Below are positions 33,942-47,555 of a stretch of 64,000 bases of DNA, one piece after another. The notes beneath the pieces were generated by a model. The model searched no databases, had not been told where the DNA came from, and saw only the letters and a program-made list of their open reading frames with translations. Source of the stretch: Myxocyprinus asiaticus (taxonomy: Eukaryota > Chordata > Actinopteri > Cypriniformes > Catostomidae); the NCBI RefSeq assembly GCF_019703515.2, contig NC_059379.1, positions 20,827,380-20,891,379 on the forward strand, written 5' to 3'. Within the stretch, counting starts at the first letter, position 1. Each line of letters opens with the position of its first letter. The position numbers and the translations under genes were made by a program.

Positions 33942-35310
33942 ATTTAAAGTACTTTATTATCATGATTGTATTTACATACAATATTGCAAAGCATTAATAT
34001 ACAAAACAGATAATGACAAGACAAATAATAATAAAACAGTAACAAATAACAATAAAAACAGAATTAAATAAGGTGCCAGGTAATGAATAATATAAAAACT
34101 ATCATAACAATATACACTATACAATATAAAATAAAATAAGCATTTAACAAGACATGAACATAAAAAAATAAAAATAAAATAAAAATACTGTAACCGAAGT
34201 ACATTAAGGCAGTAATTGTTTACTGGTTGCACTTCAAAAATGAATTTTGCTTCAACCGATGTATGATTGTCCTCCCCCAGTAACACCTGCATTTGATCTG
34301 TTTCTGCTGATCTGGAAAACTGTGACATGAGGTTTGAGAGTTTATCAAAGTATTTCTCTCTTACCTCTGTAAATTTCTCACAGTGAAGGAGAAGGTGTGT
34401 CTCTGTCTCAACCTCACCAGTGTCACAGTGAGCACAGACTCGTTCTTCCTTTGGAAGCCACGTTTGTCTGTGTCTGCCTTTTTCTATGGCCAGACTGTGA
34501 TCACCGAGTCTGTATTTGGTGAGGATCTGTCTCTGTTTTGGATCTCTTACAATGTGGAGATCTTCTGCCAGATTATACTTTCTGTTTAGGGTCCGATAAC
34601 AATCCAGTTTGCTTTGGTATTTACTTTCATTTTCCCAATTGTTAAATATGAATTTTTGCTTTCATTTATAATTTGGTTTATTCTGATTTGGTTTTGTTCA
34701 GCAGTGCTGGTCTGAAACTGGTGTTTGTTAGTTGTTAGTGGGTTTGTGAGTTTCAGAGCCAGCTGACAAAGGGGACTGGTTTTAAGCTTCTACTCTTTGG
34801 ATTTAAAGGCTTCATGTTGCAGTGTGTTAGGGGAACTTGAATTTAGGTGTGTCCAAAATTTGAGGGATCGTTTTTCAATATGTATAATTAGTGGTATCTG
34901 CCTAGTTCGTCCTGGTATGCATTAATAGGTGTTCTTCTCTGAACTCTTAGAATGTTTCTACAGAATTATGCATGCAGGGATTCTGTGGGGTGTTTGTCTC
35001 ATCTAGAGTAATCTGCCAGACAGAGTGGACCCCAAACCTCACATCTGTACAGAGCAATAGGCATAATAATACTATCAAAGATTTTACTCCAAATTGTTAC
35101 AGGAATGTCTATTTGGGTAAATTTGCCCTTAATAGCATAGAATTCTCTTCTTGCTTTCTCTTTTAGTGCATTCACTGCCAGAGAGAAACCACCTGAAGCA
35201 CTGATTTTTAGACTGAGGTAGTCATAGTGTAGGGTGTGTTCTATTGCATTGTTTCCCAGAGTGAATGTGTATCTGGTTTCCTGTAAACTGGCTTTTTTCT
35301 GGAAGATCAT
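33938..35310 (-). pseudogene. Non-LTR retrotransposon 3' part, clade uncertain
   Basis: Minus-strand C-terminal reverse-transcriptase-protein fragments: FTLGNNAIEHTLHYDYLSL, IDIPVTIWSKIFDSIIMPIA, LYRCEVWGPLCLADYSR (35310-34999). A further tract at about 34328-34250 (MSQFSRSAETDQMQVLLGED) is in the right order for the tail. The plus-strand start AATTCAATTTAAAGTACTTT is the usual inverted 3' end of such elements. Truncated and frameshifted. I recognise the family from fish genomes but not its clade name. Confidence 0.7.
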
Positions 35311-37084
35311 AATTTTAGTTTAGATCAACTTACAGTGTAAGGCTCATCGCTTGCCATTGTTAGTTTGCTCATTCCTGTTGCGTGTCCTCAACCTGGCAAC
35401 CCGCGTGAGCTTCGAGTCTGGGGAAGAGGGGGTGGGGGAGACAACTCTCTCTCCAATATTTTGAATCTGGACTGCAGTATCCATTTTAAACGCTTGATGT
35501 CAATGTTACATATTGCTCCTTTAAGCTTGCAATGCTTTTGGGAAACGCAAGAGCATTTCTATACATTTTTAAACAAGTATTTTTGAACTACCAACAGACT
35601 TTGTCTGTGATGCCAGGATTAAAATGTTACATACTGATATGTAATTACTCTTCTAAAAAATCATGGTAAGGAGTGGTCAAGTTACTGTGTTAAACACATA
35701 CAGTAATCATCTGCATAAAATTAATTGTCTAAAATAATATCACAAGTAAATATATAATACTATATAATATGTATTATATACAGTATAATAAATATTAAAT
35801 ATGATATAATAATATAACAAGTAAAATGATATGTAAATTAATAATTTCACAATGGTGCAAATAAAGGTGAAAAAGAAATATTATGGGCATCAGAAGGACT
35901 GTGATTCACATGTGTTTTCTCCAGGTGAAACAGTGGGATGAATAAGGAAATCAGTTTTGGCACTATAGTTTGTTATGACTAGGATATTGAGATGAGTGTA
36001 TTCCTTTCCACAAATATGTTTGAAATTGTATTTATTAAACAATATTAACAGTAAAACTTTTTTGTCTGTTTGCGTCCATCAATAGCAGTATGGTTTGAAA
36101 AAGTAAATGATTGCTAGTGATAACTTACAATTTAACGAGTAGGCCTACTCAATAATCAGACTCATGAATCTCATTTTGACCAATTTCAGCCAAAAGACAG
36201 TTTCAGACCAACTAAGTCTAATTTGCATGTGGTTTATAACAGTGATTCATTGTCAAACCTGGGTTCTCATCACTGATCTATAATATAGAATATCAGTGGT
36301 TCTCATACCCCAGGGGAAACGTGGGGACATCATATTAAAACAAAATACTGTTTTACTCTCATACATAACTGTAAATTTAAAAAAAAAAGTAGAAATAAAG
36401 CAAATCTGTGATCATTGACTGAATCTTTGATTTCCAGCATATCCTATTAATCATAATCATCCATATTATTACAAAGCATGCATCACTTATGATTTAGGCT
36501 GGTGTGAAAGCTAGTCTGTGAAAACAATATGGCAGTTAAGGGAAGATAAAGGAAGTTAATGGAAAAGCAGTTGGCATGTCCAGCTGCTGCAAAGCAAAGT
36601 GGCACTAAAAGTAAAATTTAAAAGTGAAATTTAAACTTTAGTGAACCTGATCAAAATTAAAGGGAAGGAGAAAAAGCTGCGTCATCTATTTGAAGCCAGG
36701 GAAGGATGGGCTCACTGCAGCAGAGTCTAGTTACTCTCAAGGTCTCTTAAAAAACCTTTTTAAATATACAAATAAAAATGATTTAACTATGATTTTACAT
36801 AGCTCCACCTGAACAGACAAGGACCCACTGTGCCCACTGTGGTTATACCAGTGATGAAGTGCTCAGGAATTGTCCCATGAAGCCTGCAGCTTTTAAGCAA
36901 TAAACTTTCTTTTTTTTTTTTTTTTTTTTTGAGAAAAATAATCTCAAAGCTAAAGAAAGCCACAATCATATCAACCAAATCACTAGAAATGTCTTCACTA
37001 CCTGCAGCTGATTCAAAAAGGTCTGATTTCTTTGCCCAAGGAAATAATTCTCCAGTCTGCTATTATGTTAGTGGAAATTTTTTT
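35311..37084. other. AT-rich non-coding stretch
   Basis: Low-complexity TATAAT-like sequence around 35735-35850 and a poly-T at 36909-36931. No gene recognised. Confidence 0.5.
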
Positions 37085-37373
37085 GAATATCAAATCAAAT
37101 CAAATCACTTTATTGTCACACAGCCATATACACAAGTGCAATGGTGTGTGAAATTCTTGGGAGCAGTTCCGATCAACATAGCAGTCGTGACAGTGATGAG
37201 ACATATCCCAATTTACAATAACATCAAATTAACACAGCACAATTTAAACATCTGATATACACATAATTACACTCAACAATATACAAATAATAACATACAC
37301 TGTACAGTATACAATACACACTATATAGATAAACATTATTCAATAAAAATAAAAAATAAAAATATATAAAAAA

Positions 37374-37416
<43 letters not shown>

Positions 37417-39310
37417 ACAGTATTGTACTGTATTGACATTCAGGCTGTCGGTTGATAGTCAGTTGTTAAGAGAGAATATAATATAATAATAATATAATTT
37501 ATGACAGTCCGGTGTGAGATATAAGAGTATGGGTAATAAAGTGCAGTGCTGATGTATTTTCATCGTGGGAGATCAAGAGTTCAAAAGTCTGATTGCTTGG
37601 GGGAAGAAGCTATCATGGAGTCGGCTGGTGAGGGTCCTGATGCTGCGATACCGCCTACCTAATGGTAGCAGTGAGAACAGCCCATGGCTCGGGTGGCTGG
37701 AGTCTCTGATGATCCTCCGAGCTTTTTTCACACACCGCCTTGTATATATTTCCTGGAGGGAGGGAAGCTCACCTCCGATGATGTGTCTGGCAGTTCACAC
37801 CACCCTTTGCAGTGCTTTGCGGTTGTGGGCGGTGCTATTGCCGTACCAGGCAGAGATGCAGCCAGTCAGGATGCTCTCCACAGTGCAGGTGTAGAACCGT
37901 GTGAGGATGTGGCGGTTCATTCCAAACTTCCTCAGCCGTCTCAGGAAGAAGAGGCGCTGATAAGCCTTCTTCACAACGACTTCAGTGTGGATGGACCATG
38001 TGAGTTCCTCAGTGATGTGGACACCCAGGAACTTGAAGCTGCTGACTCTCTCCACTGGTGCTCCATTGATGGTGATGGGACTGTGTTCTCTGTCTTTTCT
38101 TCTTAAGTCCATCACAAGCTTCTTTGTCTTACTGACGTTGAGGGAGAGGTTGTGCTCCTGACACCAGTGTGTCAGAGTGTGCACCTCCTCTCTGTAGGCT
38201 GTTTCATCATTGTCAGTGATCAGACCTACCACCGTCATATCATCAGCAAACTTAATGATGGCATTGGAGCTATGTGTTGCCACACAGTCATGTGTGTACA
38301 GGAAATACAGTTGTGGGCTGAGAACACAGCCCTGTGGGGCTCCAATGTTGAGGGTTAGTGATGAGATGTTGCTGCCTATTCTAACCACCTGGTGTCTGCT
38401 TGACAGGAAGTCCAGGATCCAGCTGCACAGCGAGCTGTTTAAGCCCAGAGCCTCTCATCAAGCTTGGAGGGCACTATGGTGTTGAATGCTGAGCTGTAGT
38501 CTACAAAACAACATTCTCACATAAGTGTTCTTTTTTTCCAGGTGGGAGAGAGCAGTGTGTATTGTAGATGCAATGGCATCATCAGTGGAGCAGTTGTTGT
38601 GGTAAGCAAACTGCAATGGGTCAAGTGAGAGAAGCAGCACAGAGCAGATGTAATCTCCGATTAATCTCTCAAAACATTAGCTGATGATGGGGGTCAGAGC
38701 AACAGGACGCCAGTCATTTAAGCAAGTTATTTTGGATTGCTTTGGTTCAGGCACAATGGTGGATGTTTTAAAGCATGTGGGGACTACAGACAAAGAGAGG
38801 GAAAGGTTGAAAATGTCCGTAAAAACACCAGCCAGCTGGTTCGCGCACGCTCTGATGACGCGGCCCGGAATGCCATCTGGACCCGCGGCTTTGTGGATAT
38901 TCACCCGTCGGAAGGATCGGGTTACATCCGCTACAGAGACGGAGAGTGAACTAACCTCTGTAGCTTCGGCCGCGAGAGCTCTCTCCACGAGGGCAGTGTT
39001 ATTTCCCTCGAAACAAGCATAAAATTATTTAGCTCATCCGGGAGAGAGGCAGCGGTGTTCATGGTGGAGTTTTTATTCCCTTTAAAGTCCGTGATGATGT
39101 TAATTCCCTGCCACATGCTTCTAGAGTTGGTGGTGTTAAACTGTCCTTCAATCTTGCTCCTGTACTGACGTTTTGCTGTTCTGATTGTTTTTCGGAGGGT
39201 ATAACTGGCTTGTTTATGCTCCTCCGCATTCCCGGAATTAAAAGCGGAGGTCCGCACATTAAGTGCCGCGCGAACATCGTTATTTATCCATGGTTTCATT
39301 TATCTATGGA
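37085..39310 (-). pseudogene. L2-clade LINE, copy 1 (frameshifted)
   Basis: On the minus strand, in order: MKPWINNDVRAALNVRTSAF (39299), [20 protein letters not shown] (about 38900), DPLQFAYHNNCSTDDAIAST (about 38620), then an uninterrupted 197-codon tract 38388-37795. That tract carries [20 protein letters not shown] and the catalytic FADD within [12 protein letters not shown]. Frame breaks lie between the blocks. The 3' end is the plus-strand ATCAAATCAAATCACTTTAT at 37088, followed by an internal (TA)n at 37375-37411. Nearly the same 3' 1.2 kb recurs at 62812-64000, so both are copies of one recently active subfamily (inference). Confidence 0.88.
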
Positions 39311-39745
39311 ACATCGTTATTTATCCATGGAACATCGTTATTTATCAATGGTCTCATACAAACAATATAATTGTTTGTATGAGACAGCAACCAATATAAT
39401 CAAAACAGTTAATTATTAAATATTATAATGATTAAATAATGCATTCTGCAATTGGATCAATGATATGTCCTTTTATATTGTTGTGTGGTGGGTAAAATTT
39501 AAATAATTGGCTGAATCAACAGGTGGGCAAATCAACATATACAGTTGAAGTGTATAAGCATTTGCAAAATACAAGGAATTGGCATTAAATAAGCATATTT
39601 TGGTTTGCAAGAAACCATAGAAGACAAATGGTGAGGCCTTTTTAAGTGATAGACAATTTTCCAATTGTATGTGTGCTGACATGAGAACAGTAACAATGCT
39701 GAAAGTTTTTGGTCTGGCTTGTGAAGAAGCTTATTAGACCCATCG
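39311..39745. other. Non-coding stretch with short tandem duplications
   Basis: Three tandem copies of CATCGTTATTTATC-type sequence at about 39274-39355 adjoin the LINE 5' end. Nothing else recognised. Confidence 0.5.
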
Positions 39746-39747
39746 CT

Positions 39748-40345
39748 TAAATGAATAGTTCACCCAAAAAAGAAAATTCTCTCATTATTCACATACCCTG
39801 ATGTCACTCCAGATGTGTGTGACTGTCTTTCTTCAGCAGAACACAAATTAAGATTTTTAGAAAACTGTTAAAGCTCTTTAGGTCCTTATAATGTAAGTAA
39901 AGGCTGCTGGCTGTTTGATGGTCCAAAAGGCATATTTAGGCAGCATAAATGTAATCCACATGACTCCAGTCGATCAGTTAATATCTTCTGAAGCAAATCG
40001 ATAGGTTGGTTTAAGAAAAAAATAGATAATGTATGTCATGTGAGAGTTGGTTCATTTCAAACAGCATCACAGCGCTAGCTGGAAGCAACAATGTAAATTT
40101 AAAAACTTTTTAATTATTGGTTTGTTTAACCAGCCCTGACCAGTAGGTGGCAATATGCACAAAATCTGTGAATCACCAAAAAACAAAAGAAGAAAGTGGA
40201 AGTGAAAATGGAAATTTATAGGAACTACAGAGCTGAGATATTCTTAAAAAAATCTTCATTTGTGTTCAGCGATACACAACAGGGATGGCATGAGGGTGAG
40301 TAAATGATGAGAGAATTTTAATTTGTGGGTGAACTTTTCCTTTAA
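39748..40345. mobile_element. Palindromic MITE, TTCACCC family (copy 6)
   Basis: Ends AATGAATAGTTCACCCAAAA and TGTGGGTGAACTTTTCCTTT, with a diverged GTAGGTGGCAATATGCAC core near 40143. Non-coding. Confidence 0.82.
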
Positions 40346-41131
40346 TTACGGTTACAAAGTGCGTGTTGCAAGTACAGCAGTGCAGTGGGAAATGGTGAAC
40401 AATAACTGGACACATGACGACCTGTGTTTTATTTTTCATTAAGACTATAAAAAATTAAATTATTTTTACTTCTAATAGGTATTATTAAAACATATTGCAT
40501 ATACATATTGATCTTTTTGATGTATTAAGGTGGTTATAGGAAGAACATTGCTTGTACAATCAGTAAAATAAATGAATGACTAATTAACTAAATCATACCT
40601 AATTCCATGAAATATTCTGGGCCAAAAACACACACTGTTCTTAAATACATGGCCATGCAAACAAATAAGCTTAGATACATGCACATAATCATTTAGCCAC
40701 ATAAAACATGCATAGATACATTATATGAATGGAGAGAAACAGAAAGACAGACCTAGAACATCTAGATACATTGACAGAGCAATCATGTTGATGGTGCATT
40801 CAAATCAGAATGAATGAAGGTGCTAAAAAGTTATATTTTTAATAGCGTTCATCAGGTGGGTCCAGCCCACCATGGGGTTGAATTCTCTGAATTAAAAGGT
40901 CTGTTTTAGGAATTTTGTTAGTAGTTGCTTTTTAGTTTTGGAATATGTACATAAAAGGAGAATGTTAGAGATTTATAAGCAAAATACTGTTACTACAAAG
41001 GCACGCACATAAAATACGCAAAACATAACCTGACAGTAAACGTGGTGCTTAGGGATCATTTATGTGAATCAGGTATAGATGTTCAAAGAGCAACACAGAA
41101 AGAAAGACGATCTTTTAAATCAGCCATGTTG
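40346..41131. other. 3' flank of the second SPRY gene
   Basis: AT-rich; probably includes its 3' UTR. No other gene seen. Confidence 0.45.
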
Positions 41132-44100
41132 TTAAAGTTTTGCGAGTTCATTAGGAGACCATATGGTCATAAGGGTCCTGCCATCAAGTGGGGCAAAGAA
41201 AGGGTACAATTTCTCATTAAAGTGTCCTGTGAAGGTGTAGATGTGTGATTTGTTCTCTGCGTTGTAGAAAGAAATCTGTCCCTCCTCATAATCAATGTAG
41301 ATCCCCATCTTCCGGGGCACCAGTGTAAGTGGCAGGGCCGTTTCGGGGTTGGTGCATGCAAAGAACTGCCGTGTGCTGCGCCACAGGACCCAATAACCAT
41401 TCGAGGGATTCATTGGAAAGCGGCCATGCCTCTTTGAGGAACCAGTTGTCACCCCCACTTTCCAGTAACCATTGTTTGCAAATTCCAGCTCCCAGTAATG
41501 GCGGCCATTTATGTAGCCTTCCCAGCCTAGGACGCAAGGCCAGCCATCAAAGCGCTGAGGGCTAAAGGGCAGATCAGCTTCTTTTAGGCTCTCCTGGACC
41601 TTCTTCTGGTCATCAGAGAGTTGCAGCCAGGGGTGGTTAGTCATGGGATCAAGAGTTACATCAGCTATTTGAGAGAGAAAGGGAGGTGAAGACTTTAGAC
41701 CTAATGTCATCTAATGCCACCCTATGTTAATGCTATAGTGAAGGTTTTTTTTTCTAATATCTAAATATGACATAAATATGGCATAAACCTACCTGCTGCA
41801 CTGACAATCCAGCTCCAGACTGTGAAAAATGAGGGACAATTATTTTAATGCAATCATACTGTAGGTTCTCAATCTGACACAAGCACAACTCAGTTGACTT
41901 ATGCTTAGTGGAGTCTGCTTGAAGTTATGAAAGTGTTACCTGAATTAGGGATGTATCGTGGCATGCCTATTTGAGAAAAGAGAACACAAAAAGAAGAGAC
42001 ATTAGTGTTTCTCTTCATTTTGTTGGTATATTCATATTTTGTGAAATGATGATAATGAAAAAAGGAAGGAAACTATGTTCTGAACATCTGCCTTGCTCAA
42101 TATGCTGTCTTTGTGGTAAATGTTGCTGTTCTTTGCAGGAACAATTCAATTAAGATTTAGGATCTCTCACCAGCTTTCCAGGTGCGTTGCTTAGCTGAAA
42201 GCCATAGATGAGGAACCATGCCCTAGAATATAAAAAGATATGCATTAGCAACAACCTGCAAACATCAAGGGCTGTTATTACACAGGACTGTAATGAGATA
42301 ACCTGTATCTCATTGAGGTTAAAAGGTCATGACGTAAATATTACGTCAGTTCTGGAAAGTAACGTTCCAAATCCTGTATTGCACAGATTATTCTAATTCA
42401 TACAGAGCTTTGTCTTTTCACAGACTGAGGGACTGTTACTTTAATTGGCTTAAAGCACTCTGGTGTCAATTAAATAGTATGTGAGACTGTCAAAAAAAAA
42501 CTGTAAATAAATCAAATAAACCAAGTACCCCGAAACAGTTTTCAGATAAGATATATTTTATATCAGCTATTTGTTTAATCTCTTTATCATTTAATTAGTC
42601 ATTTTCATCACTTTTAAACAAATAATTTTCTTCCATTCATTTGATTAATATATTTCTTTAACACTGAATGTACGTGTATCTGAAATATCCCAAATGCATT
42701 TCATCTTGTCACGCATGGCAATAACTGGACGATGTACAGTAAACCATAAATGCTATCTTGAACTCTGCTCTTTATACAACGAGAATAAAATAATCCTCTC
42801 ACCCTGCCCCCATTAATGTTACCAGCGCTATCATATCTCCCACGCAATTTCATTTTATAGCTTCGCCATTGCCCTTGAAAGACACATCACAAATTGTATC
42901 ATTAATTAGGGCATGGGTTTGGAATTATTGTTTATTTAATGCAAAATTAATTATTTGTGTTTCCTTAATTAATATGATAAAGAGCCACAACACTGCAAAT
43001 GAAAAAAAAAACATTACTGTCAAAATTATTTGCAGTGAGAACATTTTTGCAGTGAGAAAAAAAACATTAATTTCCTCCCCAAACTTACATTGGCTCTGTG
43101 TTAATCTACCTGTATTCTACACCAAACCTTGACCTGAGCCAAAATGAAGGAATAAATAAACAAATCATGTAGTGCATCTCACCTTACTGTCCTCTTTCAG
43201 CAAGCTCCAAGTGATGAACTCCAGCAGTGGCATGAGAGAAACCAACCTCTTCTTCCTTAGACCCATGAGACGCAACATCTGTCCCAGCTCATCTCCCAGC
43301 ATTCCACAGCTCTGAATTCACACAGAAAGAGCTAATTTAGCAAGCTTAACATTACATTGGTTAATCTTTTCATTTACACTGGTTACATTTACCAGTACTC
43401 TTTATTAAACTTGCCATTTTACAAGAAGTGGAGATTTAGAAAGATACAAACTCATTCCAATATCCTGAAAATTGTGACTGGACTTAGAAGCACTCAATAT
43501 TACAGGCAGCAGATAAAACACCAAAGTTCTCCTCATAAGAATCCTAGTGTTTGATGTCTCACCTCAGACACACTCTGTAGCTCTTTGGCCCACTCCATGA
43601 TTCTCTTCTCCACCACCTCATTCTGATCCTTATCCTGCTTTGTGTCTTCCTTTTCTTGATCAAACCTCTCCTTCATCCATGGATGATCTTTAGACAACTG
43701 GGGTTCACACAGGCACACAAAAAGGATAGTTTGAACCTTTATATATGAAGTTATATTTTATATCTTGGTTTTACTCAAATTGATCTAACTGCTTGAATTG
43801 GAGTGTATTCCAATTTTAAACTTGTTCCCAACATTTTTGCAGGCAATTTTCTAACCTTGTCTACACTTTTAAGTTCAGTGGCCCACAGCAGAATAAGCTT
43901 GCGGCTCTCTTCAAGACTACGTTCAGTTTTGGGGTGTGTCTGCTCTTCTGTCCATCTGCTGCACCCTTCACCGGCATCATTCCCCGTCTGTAAATCACAC
44001 ATGCAAACATTCACAAATCATTCTTGCTCAGCCATCAACCAACACGTTCAAATTTAGTTTCTGATTCAGAGACAGATCAGTTCTCTGAGTGCTTCCAGGG

Positions 44101-46139
44101 CTCTTAAGGAAGAACAAGGTAGACTTATTGTCTTCTAGAATCAGTTTATTTGTATTTAATTGACACCTTGAAGATCACTTCTTCATAAACCAGATACCCA
44201 GAGTTCCCTTTCCCCTTCATAATTATCATGTGACTTATCCTAATAACCTTAACCCACAGACCCCATCGCCCCACCTGCTCACCACACACACTGTGTGAAA
44301 CACTGCTGCTGTGATAAGGCCTTGTCAGTCTCTGGATTTTGTGATGTAGAATTTTTAGGCTATCATGTACAGATAAGTATTTGCATTATCAGTGACTCTG
44401 GGTTCCATAAACAGAGTCAGTCCCTGATAATTAACTGGCGTGATACACGTCTCGCATGGCAACGCTTATAATATTATGACATAGATTATAAAAACAAGTT
44501 TCCATCGAGTCTGCACGCAAAGAGGAGTTTATATGCTGAGTGACAATGTATTATTCTAGACTACTTTCCACTTGTAATTATAGAATATGAATACTATGAT
44601 ACAAATATAGAGACTTTAAGACAAAGGACTTAAATTCCAAGTAAAGAAAAGCATCTTCCCACAAAGGCACACATAAAACAACTGTACTTTTTCTTATTCC
44701 TTTTGTCTAAGGCCTACCTTGCAAACTTGTGCCACCTGTTCCTTCCAATGGTTGATGAATCTGATGCACTCTTGCAAGGTGCGGAGGTCCTTCAGGCCCT
44801 GCTGACGTTGCCTTTGCTGGAAACACACACAAAATGTTAGTGTGATGCAACAAATAATTGCGATCATGGCCCAACGTTGATGTACCATTTCATCTACTGT
44901 ATATAATTCATTTATTTAAAAAAATGGTGTTACCTGTGAACGTGTAGAGAAAGCGCTACTGTTCTTAAAGGGGCTGCTGGGAGCAGAACTGTGGGCCTGA
45001 ACATCTTCCTCAGGTAGTGTCCAGCGTACTGCCCCAATAGAGTGACTCTGCATCTCCAGATTCACTTCTGCAGAGACACACAAAGAGTAAAGACTTCTGA
45101 CTCCACATTAGATTTAAATTTGTTTTGTCTTAGTGCACTTTCTGAGAAGTGCTTTAAGAATCCAAATCTAACACAGCAGTGTGGAATGAATTTAATGTTC
45201 CTGACAAACAGAAATACAAGCAGGTGAAATGACAGCTTTACTTGAGTAGCTCTAAGTGTTAGCTCTACCTGTCTATGCTGTATATTACAACACTGTCTTT
45301 CTCTTTCAATAGATGGGAAATCAGACATCCAGTGCAAAAAAGGTACGATATTGAAATCTGAAACAAGTTATATTTATAGCCAAGAAGAATTTATGTAAGG
45401 TTTTATCTTGGTTCTTAAATATTAATGTGTGAAAACTGTATTGTATTTGTCATCGTCTAAGCACATATTTCCTTTCGATTTTAGAAATGCTCTTGATAGT
45501 CATTACACATTTAAACTCATACACCCAAAGGAGTACAGTAGGCACAATGTGTGTAATATATATATATATTTTTTAAAATATTACAGAAAAGATTTCTTCT
45601 TTCAGAATTATGCTAAACATAGAAAACATGCCATAAGGCCCATACTTAGAGTTTTGTCCTTCAGGATGCTCTTCATTTTGAATGGCTTTGCCTGTTCTCC
45701 TATAAGAGGGACAGTTTTACTCAAAAATTTTCACAAAAAGATAAAAATAAAAAATAAAATGCAGTTTATCATCAATGCATATTAACTTAAAGAGAAATTG
45801 AACAAATTCTACAAATTTCTTTCTTAGGAAATTAATAAACAGTATCTGAAAGAACAACATGTTGATGAAGATCTAACAGTAAACAAAAACAACCACAACA
45901 ACAACAATGATGATGATGATGATGATGATAATAACAACAACAATAATAATAATATAAAAAACAAAGCAGTTAAAATTAATTACTCAGTAATTGATATAAT
46001 ACTGAAAGCCTTGTATACTGTAAACTACTTAATGAGACTGAGACTTACCCAAGGTGAAGGATTGGGGAGGCAGGTGAGCGCTCGAGGAGTCAGATGAAAC
46101 TGAGCATTGGCACTCTCTCATCCCGTGTTTTAGCAGCAT
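41132..46139 (-). CDS. SPRY-domain protein with N-terminal helical-repeat exons
   Basis: Minus-strand coding exons: 46139-46049, 45067-44934, 44816-44718, 43987-43856, 43697-43563, 43311-43183, 42222-42171, 41966-41940, 41819-41793, 41664-41132. All are GT-AG and in phase; total 452 aa. The N-terminus is Ser-rich. Exons 3-6 are symmetrical phase-0 exons of 99-135 bp predicted to be helical. Exons 4 and 5 end with similar motifs (LILLWATELKSVDK, RIMEWAKELQSVSE), suggesting exon duplication. Two 27-bp mini-exons precede a PRY-SPRY exon (ADVTLDPMTNHPWLQLSDDQ, GRHYWELEF, GIYIDYEEGQISFYNAE). There is no RING, B-box, signal peptide or membrane segment. I do not recognise the ortholog. A role in protein binding follows only from the SPRY domain. 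The first ATG (46139) is the most 5' candidate I could place; further upstream exons are possible. Confidence 0.82.
45907..45955. repeat. (GAT)n and (AAC/AAT)n microsatellite
   Basis: ATGATGATGATGATGATGAT followed by AACAACAACAATAATAATAA within intron 1 of the SPRY gene. Confidence 0.9.
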
Positions 46140-46828
46140 AGGCTGAACTTCGGACCTGCTTTATTACTGTTGTAACTGTGGCAGCCAAGAAAAGGGATTA
46201 TGACATTTCTCACATAAGTGTCCCCTCATTCCCAGCAATCATTCAGACAATAGACGGTATGATGCCAGCAGCAAGAATAAAGACAGCTAATATAATATAA
46301 CTAGCATGCAACATGTGCATGCACTGATTCATCCAATGTCACAAAGAGACTTGTTTTATGTGTTGCAGGATGGTAATCTGATTCTAGATCAGTAGTTAAT
46401 GACTTTTTTTGCCTACTACTCTGAAGACCTCACTTTTGACTGTGATTGTAAGCATTCTTACACTACAAGTGTTGTTAGCCAGTTGGATGTTGCCTTTGAC
46501 ACAGCTGACTGTAATGCTTTATAAATGTAACACTGTACAAATGTCAGTGACTAATGGGATTGTAAAAATGCATTGGTAAAAACCAGTAAACTGTGCAATT
46601 GTGGGTCATATTAATTTCTATTAAGAAAGCAATTAAAGGGATATTCCCAGAAGTTTTTCGCATCTGCATTCCAGTCTACATCTTGATGTAGCCTAATCCT
46701 TCCTCATGATCACGCAGCATGATTTCATCAGATAAAGTGTCACGAGACTCGCGCTGTGTGTGCAAGCCATTCGCACATCACAAGCCGATCAACTATTACA
46801 AACTGTACAAACAGCAAAAATGGAAATG
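46140..46828. other. Upstream flank of the SPRY gene
   Basis: Should contain its promoter or 5' UTR exons. I cannot place a transcription start and see no other gene. Confidence 0.4.
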
Positions 46829-47200
46829 ATTAATGAAAAACATTTAATTTTTAATTATGAATGACATACAAAGACATAGTGTAGTCACTGGTGTTAGGAT
46901 ATAAACGCATTCTAAAAGTTATGGGCTTTGCAGACGAAAATGTGCCAGTTTGAATGAAACCGCAGCTGGTTTAAAATAAGTTTTGGTGGCGGCTCACGTC
47001 GACATTCAAATTCATAATCCCCATCTAACAATGACCTGTTGGTCCTCCAGCATTTTTGGGGTGGTACACGCAGCCAGCCATCCATAATAATGTCCTTCCA
47101 AGCAATAATAAATAAACAAATGTAAACCTGTCTCAATAACCATTGCAAATGTATTTATATTTTCAGTGAACAGATTAAAGATACAAACCAAAATATTGTT

Positions 47201-47205
<5 letters not shown>

Positions 47206-47277
<72 letters not shown>
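47206..47277. repeat. (AT)n microsatellite
   Basis: About 36 uninterrupted AT units; self-complementary. Confidence 0.97.
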
Positions 47278-47279
<2 letters not shown>

Positions 47280-47417
47280 CTATATATAAAAATAGGTTAT
47301 ATGGTAAAAATTCATGAATTTGGATACAGTTTGGATTAAATACATAAATATTACTGAACTGTCTGGGTCAAGCTCTTTTAAAATTAATCAAAGATCTTCT
47401 TTTCTTGTGTGTATTGC

Positions 47418-47555
47418 CAGGGGCAGAGTTAGGGGGTGGCCAGGGGTAGCTGTGGCCAACAAGGCCCAAAACCTGGCCACCCCATTTGCCACCCCACTTA
47501 CAATTGCCATTTTGGTCATTATTTTGTCTTGGGCACAATGTAGTTAGTCTTTCTA
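47418..47555. repeat. Dispersed GGCCACCCC repeat (copy 2)
   Basis: Matches 5085-5215 in the same orientation, ending CTTGGGCACAATGTAGTTAG. Located within the fold-back element. Confidence 0.7.

Noticed and set aside
37224..37439. Tyr/Ile-rich frame over the (TA)n tract, also at 62939-63148
   Set aside because: Produced by the microsatellite in an L2 3' UTR.
46912..47148. 78-codon minus-strand frame ending NWHIFVCKAHNF
   Set aside because: It runs through one arm of a fold-back element and matches no family I know.
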